Positions 45,497 to 54,053 of a DNA stretch of 64,000 nt are shown here, one piece after another. Source of the stretch: Pedobacter cryoconitis (lineage in GTDB: Bacteria; Bacteroidota; Bacteroidia; Sphingobacteriales; Sphingobacteriaceae); NCBI RefSeq assembly GCF_014200605.1, contig NZ_JACHCE010000006.1, forward strand, positions 248,001 through 312,000, read 5' to 3'. Below the pieces are notes generated by a model. It made no database searches and was not told the origin of the DNA. It saw only the letters and a list, made by a program, of their open reading frames with translations. Each line of letters opens with the position of its first letter. Position 1 is the stretch's first letter. The position numbers were made by a program, and so were the translations under genes.

Positions 45497-48004
45497 ATGA
45501 TAATAAAACCAAGAATTTATAAGCGTGCTGTCTTGCAGACGATGTTTTTTATTGCCACTGCTGTTGCGCTTCCTGCCTTTGCCCAACAAAAAACTGAAGA
45601 CCCTTTATTGAAGATCTACAGGGGAAGTGCAGAAAAGATCAACGATCTGATCCACACCAAACTGGATGTCAGATTTGATTATAAAAAACGTTATTTATAT
45701 GGGAAAGAATGGGTAACCATTAAACCACATGTTTATGCCACAGATAGTTTAAGGCTGGATGCAAAAGGCATGGATATCAAGACTGTTGCCATTGTAAAAA
45801 ACGGAAAAAACATCCCGCTTAAGTATACGTACGATAATCTTTCCCTGGCAATAACACTGGATAAAAAATATCAGAGTACAGAGAATTATACAATATATAT
45901 AGATTATACGGCAAAGCCGGATGAATTAAAACTGGAGGCCGGTGCAGCTATAACAGATGCTAAAGGGCTCTATTTCATTAATCCGGATAGTACCGAAAAA
46001 GGTAAACCGGTACAAATCTGGACACAGGGTGAACTGGAGAGTTCTTCGGCATGGTTCCCTACCATTGACAGAACCAATCAGAAAACTACGGATGAAATCA
46101 GTATGACTGTACCGGGCAAATATGTGACTTTGTCAAATGGCAGACTGGCTTCTCAGAAAAAAAATGCCGATGGAACCAGAACAGATACCTGGAAAATGGA
46201 ATTACCGCATTCCCCTTATTTGTTTATGATGGCTGTTGGTGATTTTAAAATTTATCGTGATAAATGGCGCGACAAAGAGGTGAGCTATTATCTGGAACCA
46301 GCTTACGCACCTTATGCAAAGGATATATTTGGCTTCACACCCGAGGTGATAGAATTCTATTCAAAAATATTAGGAGTAGACTATCCATGGAACAAATATT
46401 CGCAGATCGTAGTGCGTGATTATGTAAGCGGGGCAATGGAAAACACGACAGCTACACTACATGGTTCTTATGTACAGGGTACCGCACGTGAACTGGCAGA
46501 CAGATATTATGATAAAGGAAGAAGCACTATTGTTCATGAGCTGTTTCATCAATGGTTTGGTGATTATGTTACTGCCGAGAGCTGGAGTAATTTAACTGTG
46601 AATGAGTCTTTTGCCGATTTTAGTGAAACCTTATGGGCAGAACATAAATACGGACAGGATACTGGTGATGACCATAACAATGAAGCCCTGCAAACTTATC
46701 TTGAAAATCCTGCAAATGCAACTAAAGACCTTGTGCGTTTTCATTACCATGCTGCCCAGGATATGTTTGATGAGGTATCCTACAAAAAGGGAGGCCGTAT
46801 TTTAAATATGCTGCGTAATTTCCTGACTCCTGATGTCTTTTTCAAAGGGTTAAACATTTACCTGAAAACAAATGCATTTAAAAATGGCGAAGGGCAGCAA
46901 TTGCGTTTAGCGATGGAAGAGGCCAGTGGAAAAGATTTAAACTGGTTTTTCAATCAATGGTATTATGGCGCCGGTCATCCTCTGCTGGACATCAAATACA
47001 AATGGGATGAAGCAACTAAAACACAGACTGTTTATTTGACCCAAACACAGGAAGGAAAAGCATTTCAGTTGCCAATGGCAGTAGATATTTACAATGGTAC
47101 TCAAAAAGAGCGTCATCAGATCTGGATGCGAAGTAAATCAGATACCCTGACGTATAAATTACCTGCACAGCCCAAACTGGTGAATGTAGATGCTGATAAG
47201 ATTACATTGAGTAAAAAAACAGATCACAAAACAATCAATGAGTTTTTATTCCAGTATCAGCATGCCCCATTATATATGGACAGACTGGAAGCAATCGAAG
47301 CAGCAACAGCACAACAAAAAGACCCTGCTGCACAACAAATTTTATTGGCTGCTTTACAGGATAAATATTACGGGCTGCGCATTAAAACAATGAACAGTAT
47401 AGATCCACAGAATATTGCTTTAACTACCCCTGCTATACCATTGATCCTTAAAATTGCAAAAACAGATGATAACAATCTTGCAAAAGCAGAGGCTATAAAA
47501 ATCATTAGCGTAACCCCGGATGCTGCCCGGCAGTTACCAATTTTCACCGAAGGTTTAAAAAGCTCTTCATATGCAGTACAAGGTGCCTCCTTATTTGCAA
47601 TGTCAATTTTAAAGCCTGCCGAATCATTAGCTATTGCCAAATCTTTCGAAAAAGATAACAAAGGTGAATTAACAAAAGCGCTGACTACTGTTTATGCACA
47701 AAATGGAGATGATACAGAATGGCCTTTTGTTTACAAAAATTATCAGGAAAGTGATCCTCAGGCACAATTTGAAATGCTTAAAGATTTTGCGATGATGACC
47801 GCCCGTGTTAAAAGTCCTGAGTATTCCGCGCAGGGTATTAACGCCTTAAAAGCAATCGGAATAAAATACAAATCTCAGGGAGCCGGCCCCGTAATTACCG
47901 GTGTACTTGATCAGATTAAAAAAGTACGTCAGCAACAGAATGATAGTTCTTCTGTGAAACTAATCGGAGAAGCCCAGCAACAAATTAAAGATAAAAAAGA
48001 TTAA
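45497..48004 (+). CDS. M1-family metallo-aminopeptidase, exported
   Basis: 835 aa from the ATG giving MIIKPRIYKR; that start provides a signal peptide ending PAFAQQ, while the longer frame to 45401 would bury it. The substrate-recognition motif GAMEN and the zinc site HELFHQWFGDY with the downstream Glu in NESFADFSE are intact. A C-terminal HEAT-like helical region (from about residue 600) follows. It should trim N-terminal residues from peptides in the periplasm. It is divergent from the suf operon, with no functional link seen. Confidence 0.93.
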   Translation: MIIKPRIYKRAVLQTMFFIATAVALPAFAQQKTEDPLLKIYRGSAEKINDLIHTKLDVRFDYKKRYLYGKEWVTIKPHVYATDSLRLDAKGMDIKTVAIVKNGKNIPLKYTYDNLSLAITLDKKYQSTENYTIYIDYTAKPDELKLEAGAAITDAKGLYFINPDSTEKGKPVQIWTQGELESSSAWFPTIDRTNQKTTDEISMTVPGKYVTLSNGRLASQKKNADGTRTDTWKMELPHSPYLFMMAVGDFKIYRDKWRDKEVSYYLEPAYAPYAKDIFGFTPEVIEFYSKILGVDYPWNKYSQIVVRDYVSGAMENTTATLHGSYVQGTARELADRYYDKGRSTIVHELFHQWFGDYVTAESWSNLTVNESFADFSETLWAEHKYGQDTGDDHNNEALQTYLENPANATKDLVRFHYHAAQDMFDEVSYKKGGRILNMLRNFLTPDVFFKGLNIYLKTNAFKNGEGQQLRLAMEEASGKDLNWFFNQWYYGAGHPLLDIKYKWDEATKTQTVYLTQTQEGKAFQLPMAVDIYNGTQKERHQIWMRSKSDTLTYKLPAQPKLVNVDADKITLSKKTDHKTINEFLFQYQHAPLYMDRLEAIEAATAQQKDPAAQQILLAALQDKYYGLRIKTMNSIDPQNIALTTPAIPLILKIAKTDDNNLAKAEAIKIISVTPDAARQLPIFTEGLKSSSYAVQGASLFAMSILKPAESLAIAKSFEKDNKGELTKALTTVYAQNGDDTEWPFVYKNYQESDPQAQFEMLKDFAMMTARVKSPEYSAQGINALKAIGIKYKSQGAGPVITGVLDQIKKVRQQQNDSSSVKLIGEAQQQIKDKKD

Positions 48005-48023
48005 ATAGCTGAGCAGAAATATC

Positions 48024-48066
48024 AAGGCCCCTTTCAGGATATCAATCTCTGAAAGGGGCCTTTTTT
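48024..48066 (+). terminator. Rho-independent terminator of the aminopeptidase gene
   Basis: AAGGCCCCTTTCAG pairs perfectly with CTGAAAGGGGCCTT and is followed by a T-run. It sits 20 bp behind the stop codon and 36 bp ahead of the convergent DUF3037 gene end. Confidence 0.92.
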
Positions 48067-48101
48067 ATTAGCCGATTTAGGTTCATGACAAATCCCGTTC
48101 C

Positions 48102-48485
48102 TTAAAGAACCTGTTCTTCAAGCAGAAACTTTAATTTTTCGTCTGCATCTTTACAAAATCCCGGATGCACCCTTGAGGTCTGCAGAACTGTACTCCGCAT
48201 AGCCGTAAGCCAGCGAAACCTGGAAGCAAGATCAAGCTGACCGATTGGCCCGCTTTCTTTTCCGCCATTACAAATTCTTTTTAAAGCCTCCAGATTATTT
48301 TCAATAGCCACAATATCTGCCGTCCCTGAAAAGACACTGAGTTTTTCCTTATTTAAAACAATATCAGCTTGCAGGAATTTCTGTTTAGCGCAATAAAGAA
48401 TGACACCGACATTTATAAACTCTTCACGTTCTACCCTGGGTACAACGCGGATTACCGCATACTCAAATAAGTGACTGTCTTGCAT
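48102..48485 (-). CDS. DUF3037 protein, partner of the HipA-like kinase
   Basis: 127 aa, cytosolic. The N-terminal pattern YAVIRVVPRVEREEFINVGV is the DUF3037 hallmark; the rest is helical and ends KLKFLLEEQVL. The start lies 23 bp inside the end of the HipA-like kinase gene, so the two are translated together. The pairing of DUF3037 with a small HipA-like kinase recurs in many bacteria, but the role is not known to me. Confidence 0.88.
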   Translation of the reverse strand: MQDSHLFEYAVIRVVPRVEREEFINVGVILYCAKQKFLQADIVLNKEKLSVFSGTADIVAIENNLEALKRICNGGKESGPIGQLDLASRFRWLTAMRSTVLQTSRVHPGFCKDADEKLKFLLEEQVL

Positions 48486-49263
48486 CTTGTGCTGCTTTTA
48501 CAAAAATTTCTGAATTGGTAATTCTCAGTTCCAGGAACCGTGCATAGGCATTACGGTGTTCTTCGGCAGAATCAAAGGTACGTTCTTCACATAACCACGC
48601 TGTGGGAATCAAACCTACTATGGCATGAATCAGTTCTTTAGTCAGAACCGGTCTGAATTCTGCGTCTACAGCTTCCAGTTCGGAAGCCCAGGGCAACAAT
48701 ACATGATCTTTGATCAATGTAAATGGCCGCTCTGCCTGTTCTTCCCAGTTCTGCCACGAATGATGAAAATAGAGGGAAGCCCCATGATCAATCAGCCATA
48801 GTTCTTTATGCCAGATCAGCATATTGGTATTCCTTGCAGTACGGTCCATATTGGTCAGCAGACAATCCAGCCAGACAATTTGTGAGGCAAGTTTCGCATC
48901 TATGGTGGTAACTGTCGGGTCAAATGTAATCGCACCTGAAAGATAATGTAAAGCAAGATTAAGCCCTACACTGGCTTTGAGCAGATCTTGTATTTCTTCA
49001 TCCGGTTCTGTTCGTCCAAAAGCTTCATCAAGGTTAGCCAGTACAATTTCAGGTATTTTAAATCCAAGGGCACGGGCAATTTCCCCGCCGATAATCTCTG
49101 CAATCAGTGCTTTTACACCTTGTCCCGCACCGCGGAACTTGAGTACATATAGAAAATCATCATCGGCCTCTGCAATAGCAGGCATGGACCCTCCTTCGCG
49201 CAATGGCGTAACATAACGCGTTACGCTGACGGTTCTGAGTTGAAGTTCATTAATATTTATCAT
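48463..49263 (-). CDS. Compact HipA-like Ser/Thr kinase
   Basis: 266 aa, much shorter than classical HipA (about 440), lacking the N-terminal HipA subdomain. The kinase core is recognisable: K42 in VLKFRG, the catalytic loop LTNMDRTARNTN (D140, N145, N147), and LIDHGASLYF (D159) as the metal-binding Asp. No HipB-type HTH antitoxin is adjacent; the partner is a DUF3037 protein. Classical HipA phosphorylates a tRNA synthetase; the target here is unknown. Confidence 0.85.
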   Translation of the reverse strand: MININELQLRTVSVTRYVTPLREGGSMPAIAEADDDFLYVLKFRGAGQGVKALIAEIIGGEIARALGFKIPEIVLANLDEAFGRTEPDEEIQDLLKASVGLNLALHYLSGAITFDPTVTTIDAKLASQIVWLDCLLTNMDRTARNTNMLIWHKELWLIDHGASLYFHHSWQNWEEQAERPFTLIKDHVLLPWASELEAVDAEFRPVLTKELIHAIVGLIPTAWLCEERTFDSAEEHRNAYARFLELRITNSEIFVKAAQDARQSLI

Positions 49264-49320
49264 AAAAAGACGCTCTTGGTAGAGACGGCTTGAAATTTAG
49301 GCAAAATTATTTCAAAGACC

Positions 49321-49437
49321 TCATTTAAAAACCCGGAATGTTTTTACAGGTTCATCATAATGTTTGCCGGCACTTACATTTTGTGGGATTAAAAGAAGTA
49401 AAATAAGCAGCAAACGAAGAGATGTTTCCAGGTCCAT
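49321..49437 (-). CDS. Possible small exported peptide
   Basis: A 38-codon frame (MDLETSLRLL at the start) with a hydrophobic core and a signal-peptidase-like NVSAG, leaving a mature tail of about 14 residues. It starts 14 bp after the stop of the upstream hypothetical gene. I know no homologue, and the hydrophobic stretch may be a coincidence. Confidence 0.25.
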   Translation of the reverse strand: MDLETSLRLLLILLLLIPQNVSAGKHYDEPVKTFRVFK

Positions 49438-49450
49438 AACAGGTAGATTT

Positions 49451-50197
49451 TTATAAAGCATGAAGTAAAAGAGGTAAAGGAGCGGAAAAAGGGCTGGCGG
49501 CAGAAGTACCGATATAAATTTTGGATCTCCAGACAATAAATGTACAGCTGCTAATCAACTTACTATAATCAAGATTCCCGGATTTATCCAGCCCCTGTCC
49601 AAAAATCAAGGTATAGGTTTCAAAACGGCCCAATCCTTTTGGTATATTTTTCATAATAATACTTCCGGAGTATTGATAAGGGGCAGCTTTACTTGTAGCA
49701 ATCATATTTGTTCCATCATAAATACCGGGGCTGAATTCCCCATGGAACAATGCAATCCATTTTTTGTTTGACTTAATTTGATTGCAGCATGGACTTGTAA
49801 AGTGTGCAATCAGAAAATCGGTACCAATATTATCTGCATTTACACTTATATTACTGTAAACAGCAGGAAGAAGCTGATTAAATACAGCAGAAATTGTTAA
49901 AGAAAGAGTAGCTATAATAGTTTCCGTTTCTCTCCCCTTATCAATACCTAATCCAATGATGTAATTCTTCTTCCCAATGAAAAGCTGATCAAACGTATGT
50001 TCACCAAAAAGTTCACCACTGCCTATTTTTCTCGCCTGTAATGCTTCTGATGTTGAAAGAACAGCAGTTCCCTCCCATATAGCCAGAAAACACCCCATAG
50101 CCACAGGATCAGAACCAGGTAATAAACTAAATGAAACTGCTGCCTGCTCTTCATTTATCGGCTTTCCAATAAGTTGAATAACGCCTTGCTTACACAT
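49451..50197 (-). CDS. Hypothetical protein
   Basis: 248 aa from the ATG giving MCKQGVIQLI. I do not recognise a family. It has no signal peptide. It is beta-rich with a central segment that contains two Cys in a row (TSPCCNQIKSN) and an ending rich in Ser, Pro and Leu. Phrases such as SGSIIMKNIPKGLGRFETYT suggest a jelly-roll or immunoglobulin-like fold, but this is a guess. It is divergent from the lipoprotein gene to the right. Confidence 0.6.
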   Translation of the reverse strand: MCKQGVIQLIGKPINEEQAAVSFSLLPGSDPVAMGCFLAIWEGTAVLSTSEALQARKIGSGELFGEHTFDQLFIGKKNYIIGLGIDKGRETETIIATLSLTISAVFNQLLPAVYSNISVNADNIGTDFLIAHFTSPCCNQIKSNKKWIALFHGEFSPGIYDGTNMIATSKAAPYQYSGSIIMKNIPKGLGRFETYTLIFGQGLDKSGNLDYSKLISSCTFIVWRSKIYIGTSAASPFSAPLPLLLHAL

Positions 50198-50374
50198 ATA
50201 AATTAATGATTTTTTTAAGAACAAAATGTATCCTTCAAATATCAATCTGCCTGATTTGAAATGACAGGGTGAAAACAGCTTTTCGCCTTCAGCATTTTAG
50301 CTTTATTAAAAGGCAAAATGAAGTTTGCCGAAAGAAATAATTTACCTAGGTTAGCTCAAAAAAACACCCGTATT

Positions 50375-51028
50375 ATGAAATTAAAATTTCCCATTTTATT
50401 TAGCGCATTAGTTGCTTTAAGTGTAACCGCATGCAAGCAAAAAGAAACTGCAGCTGTAGAAACAACCAGTAAAGGTGTAACTATACCAGATTCAGTTTTA
50501 GTTGATGTAACCACCGCGAGAGAATACGTTAAAAATTACGCTTCGCATGCAGGTTATGTTGATCAGACAGAAGAAGAAATCAGGGCACGTGTACCTAAAA
50601 AACCGGATACCCGCTGTGTTTGGTTTAGCAAAGACAGATTAAAACAAATGCTTAACCAGCTGGAAAAAGAAGACGGGGACGGTGTACGTTTTTATATGAT
50701 CACTTACAATAATAAATATGATACTACGACAACGGATAAAAAAAGACCTGCGCCACCAAAAAAATATTGGGGATACAATACATTATTAATGGTTTCTACC
50801 AGACCTGTTGACACTAAAGAAGGAATTCTGCATTTCGATTATTATAAAGATATTGTTAAACAGGAAAGCTCTGCCAGCAAAACAGTAAACAAAGATAACC
50901 CTGGTTTTATCGTGACCTTCGTTCCTGAAAACAGAGGTGAATTATGTCCGCCGCCATCAAACTGTGTATCCATCGGAGCAACTTTATTACTAGACACTTT
51001 ACCTAAAATTGTTTCGTTACCTAAATAA
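50375..51028 (+). CDS. Hypothetical lipoprotein
   Basis: 217 aa from the ATG giving MKLKFPILFS; an earlier ATG at 50318 would place 19 residues before the signal peptide. The lipobox is LSVTAC. The mature part is polar, with RCVWFSKDRLKQMLNQLEKE in the middle and a Cys/Pro-rich ELCPPPSNC near the C-terminus. No family recognised. It is followed after one base by a 7TM protein gene, so it may be cotranscribed with the signalling genes behind it. Confidence 0.7.
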   Translation: MKLKFPILFSALVALSVTACKQKETAAVETTSKGVTIPDSVLVDVTTAREYVKNYASHAGYVDQTEEEIRARVPKKPDTRCVWFSKDRLKQMLNQLEKEDGDGVRFYMITYNNKYDTTTTDKKRPAPPKKYWGYNTLLMVSTRPVDTKEGILHFDYYKDIVKQESSASKTVNKDNPGFIVTFVPENRGELCPPPSNCVSIGATLLLDTLPKIVSLPK

Positions 51029-51029
51029 T

Positions 51030-51677
51030 ATGCAGGATTTTTTTACGGTCAACACGATTACGGAACTCATTTGCCTGTTTATAAGTATATTATGCTTATA
51101 CAAAGATAAAAACATATACTGGAGGTCCTTTATTATTTATCTTTTACTGGTATGTACCGTAGAAATGGCTGGCATCAGTTTACGTCTGCAACACAAACCA
51201 AATTACGCTCTCTATACCTGTTTTCTGGTGGTTGAATGTACAATGATAAGTTGCTTTTTTTATTATTTGTACAAAAAATATCATCATAAACCTGGCCAGC
51301 TTTACAGCTGGTTAGGTTTATTCATTTTAGTATTTGCTCTTGAATTGTTCAGCAATCATTTTAGTAATTTTGCCTATAAAACCGCAGCTTTCATGTCAGT
51401 CGTTTTTGTCATTGCAAGCTTATATTATTATATGCTCATTCTACAAGATGAGCATTTCAGAAAACTTGAATCTTACCCTCCATTCTGGATAGTCAATGGA
51501 GTCCTGTTTTTCTATTTTGGAAGCACTGCATGTAATATATTTTTCGATTATCTTTTGCAGGAGAAAGCGCATTCGATAACTTTATCGACAAGGTATGTTA
51601 CCTTTAATATTCTAAATGTACTTTTATATAGTTGCTGGTCATACGCTTTCATATGCAGATATCGTCAAAGGAATTAA
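51030..51677 (+). CDS. Seven-transmembrane hypothetical protein
   Basis: 215 aa with seven evenly spaced hydrophobic segments and short loops. The ATG at 51030 is used; a TTG further upstream overlaps the lipoprotein gene. No catalytic motif is visible. It overlaps the histidine-kinase gene by 25 bp. As the kinase itself has only one membrane segment and no sensor domain, this protein may serve as its sensor; this is inferred from the coupling. Confidence 0.75.
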   Translation: MQDFFTVNTITELICLFISILCLYKDKNIYWRSFIIYLLLVCTVEMAGISLRLQHKPNYALYTCFLVVECTMISCFFYYLYKKYHHKPGQLYSWLGLFILVFALELFSNHFSNFAYKTAAFMSVVFVIASLYYYMLILQDEHFRKLESYPPFWIVNGVLFFYFGSTACNIFFDYLLQEKAHSITLSTRYVTFNILNVLLYSCWSYAFICRYRQRN

Positions 51678-52438
51678 TCTTACTCATCGCCATCATCACA
51701 TTCATTTTTCTGATAGCCCCTCTTTTTCTGATTATCTATATTTTTTTATACAATAAAAAAAAGGCTAAGCACCTGGAAGAAAAAGAGATACTAAGAAAAA
51801 CATTCGAATTAGAGTTACTGAAAACCCAGATAGAAGTGCAGGAACATATCCTGCAAACTATCGCCAGTGACCTGCATGATAACATCGGTCAGCTACTCAG
51901 CCTGACCAGTATGACATTAAGTTCTATTAAAACTGATCATTTAAGAGAAGAAAAGATTAATACCGCATCAGAATTAACGCAGCGTGCGATTAAAGAACTG
52001 CGCCAGCTTTCAAAAAAGATGAACGGGCAGGAACTGATCAAAAAAAGTCTTGGACATGCTATTGCATATGAGCTGGACTGGCTGAAAAAGGGTTTGGCCT
52101 ATGAAATTCAGTTTAATGATCATACTACCCACCCCATTCCTGCACATGCTGATAAAGAACTGATTATGTTCAGGTTATTTCAGGAAATATTAAGTAACAT
52201 CCTCAAGCATGCACAAGCCAGCCTGATTCAAATTACAATAGACCAGACTAAAGACCATTTAAGTCTCTTTGTAAAGGATAACGGAAAAGGGTTTATTCCG
52301 GAAGAAAAGATAAAAGACGGCGATGGCTTAGGCTTATTCAACCTTCAGAAAAGGACATTGATGATGGATGGAAACTTTACAATTAATTCTAATCCTGGTA
52401 TCGGTACTGAAATCCATGTTTCCATACCTTACAGCTAA
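51653..52438 (+). CDS. NarX/LiaS-type sensor histidine kinase
   Basis: 261 aa. One N-terminal membrane segment (about 9-33), a coiled coil, a HisKA_3 domain with the phospho-His in SDLHDNIGQLLSL, and an HATPase domain with DNGKGFIPEE and DGLGLFNLQKR. There is no periplasmic or PAS sensor domain. It is translationally coupled with the 7TM gene and lies 150 bp ahead of the matching LuxR-type regulator gene. Confidence 0.92.
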   Translation: MQISSKELILLIAIITFIFLIAPLFLIIYIFLYNKKKAKHLEEKEILRKTFELELLKTQIEVQEHILQTIASDLHDNIGQLLSLTSMTLSSIKTDHLREEKINTASELTQRAIKELRQLSKKMNGQELIKKSLGHAIAYELDWLKKGLAYEIQFNDHTTHPIPAHADKELIMFRLFQEILSNILKHAQASLIQITIDQTKDHLSLFVKDNGKGFIPEEKIKDGDGLGLFNLQKRTLMMDGNFTINSNPGIGTEIHVSIPYS

Positions 52439-52588
52439 AATATTTTTATATTTTTTTCCATTTAATTGCCTCTGTCTTACAGCAGATTTCAAGCAGCAGG
52501 AACAAAAACAGACGAAGTAATTTATATTGTTTCGCCAAAAAACCAGCAATAAACATTTTTAATTTATAAATTTAAGCCGCGCTCTTAT

Positions 52589-53242
52589 ATGGAAGAAAAA
52601 AAAATAGTTATTGCAATTGTTGATGATCATACTTTATTTAGAAAAGGGATGATCAGTCTGTTAGAAGAATCGGATGAAATTGATATTCTTTTTGATGCTT
52701 CCAATGGAAAGGAAATGATCTTAAAGCTAAATAAAGATAATCTGCCTCAGGTTATACTGATGGACATCAACATGCCACAAATGGATGGCTATGAATCAAC
52801 CAGATGGATTACCGACAATTACCCGCAAATCAGAGTGCTTGCTTTAAGCATGTATGATGAGGACAAACCTATTATCGAAATGCTTAAAAGTGGTGCCGGG
52901 GGATATTTACTAAAAGAATCCGGAACTTCTGATTTAATTACTGCAATCAAAACCCTCGCAACTCATGGTTATTTCATGAACAACCTGGTTTCAGGCAAAC
53001 TAATCAGGTCGCTGCAGGAAAATAGCTCTTCCAGAAACCTTCTTCAGGAAATTTCAGCTAATGAACGTAAATTTCTGGAGCACTGCTGCTCGGAGTTTAC
53101 TTACAAAGAAATTGCAGATAAAATGAATCTCAGTCCACATACGATAGACAATTACAGGGAATCCTTATTTCAGAAATTTGAGATAAAATCCCGTACAGGC
53201 TTAGTGTTGTTTGCGCTCAGAAATGAATTAATTAAATTATAA
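52589..53242 (+). CDS. NarL/FixJ-type response regulator
   Basis: 217 aa. The receiver has VDDHTLFRKG near the start, the phospho-acceptor Asp in ILMDINMPQMDG, and a C-terminal LuxR-type HTH with ISANERKFLEHCCSEFTYKE and LSPHTIDNYRESL. It is the expected partner of the upstream HisKA_3 kinase. Confidence 0.93.
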   Translation: MEEKKIVIAIVDDHTLFRKGMISLLEESDEIDILFDASNGKEMILKLNKDNLPQVILMDINMPQMDGYESTRWITDNYPQIRVLALSMYDEDKPIIEMLKSGAGGYLLKESGTSDLITAIKTLATHGYFMNNLVSGKLIRSLQENSSSRNLLQEISANERKFLEHCCSEFTYKEIADKMNLSPHTIDNYRESLFQKFEIKSRTGLVLFALRNELIKL

Positions 53243-53280
53243 AAAGAGCACTGATTTTCATCATCAGGCGGAAAGGCAGA

Positions 53281-53991
53281 CTAATCATTATCATCTGACA
53301 ATGTACTGTTTCCCCTATCAATAGTTACGTATAAGTCAGGAGTATTCCCTTTAATTGATTTGATCTTACCCATTCTTGCAGAAGGCCCAAAATTATCATA
53401 ATAATCAATTTTCACCTGCCCTATAACGCTTACCTTTCCTTTTTTACCTGTACTGGAAAAGCTATCATAATAATCGATCCTGATACTGCCAAATGATTTG
53501 ATCTTTCCCTTTTTATCTCCATCAAAAACATCATAATAACCAATAATATTACCGCCTACTGATTTAATCCGACCTTTTTTCTCTCCATCAAAAACATCAT
53601 AGTAATCAATTTTAACAGCTCCGATCGATTTAATTTTGCCCTTTTTCTCCCCATCGAAAACATCATAATAATCAATTTTAACACCTCCGGTCGATTTAAT
53701 TTTACCTTTTTTATCTCCGTCAGTAATCCCGTCATAATACTCCTCGTCCATATAATCACTCCATTCCGGAACTCTTTTATAGCCCCGGTTTATCATATAT
53801 AACTTACCGCCCTTCTGATCGAATTGCAGATTCAGTTCACCGATCGTAAAAACAATTGAATTTATTGCAGCTGTTTGAGATGAGATTCTAAAGTTTACTT
53901 TTGATAATTCCTGTGCTTCAGAACACAAACAAAAACACACGAACAATACTGTTAATATGATATTGCGGGGATATTTTAAATAGACGCTCAT
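53281..53991 (-). CDS. Exported 22-residue tandem-repeat protein
   Basis: 236 aa. A signal peptide ends near residue 27 (CSEAQ). After about 60 residues of unique sequence come six copies of a 22-23 residue unit, at 91-112, 113-134, 135-156, 157-178, 179-201 and 202-224. Typical units read DGEKKGKIKSIGAVKIDYYD plus VF. The Gly-Lys turns alternate with strands, which suggests a beta-hairpin solenoid. The last two copies are diverged and the tail is acidic (LSDDND). The function is not known. It is convergent with the response-regulator gene. Confidence 0.8.
   Translation of the reverse strand: MSVYLKYPRNIILTVLFVCFCLCSEAQELSKVNFRISSQTAAINSIVFTIGELNLQFDQKGGKLYMINRGYKRVPEWSDYMDEEYYDGITDGDKKGKIKSTGGVKIDYYDVFDGEKKGKIKSIGAVKIDYYDVFDGEKKGRIKSVGGNIIGYYDVFDGDKKGKIKSFGSIRIDYYDSFSSTGKKGKVSVIGQVKIDYYDNFGPSARMGKIKSIKGNTPDLYVTIDRGNSTLSDDND
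53320..53721 (-). repeat. Six in-frame 66-69 bp coding repeats
   Basis: The DNA that encodes repeat units 91-224 of the exported repeat protein. Copies 1 to 4 are close enough at the base level to have arisen by recent tandem duplication; copies 5 and 6 are diverged. Confidence 0.85.
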
Positions 53992-54053
53992 TTCAAAAGA
54001 TTATTTCAGCCCAAAACCAGTTAACTAAAAGTATATTAAATTATAGTCAGGTC

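Noticed and set aside
53556-53759. 67-codon repetitive frame inside the repeat gene
   Set aside because: It is another reading frame of the same 66-bp repeats and inherits their periodicity.
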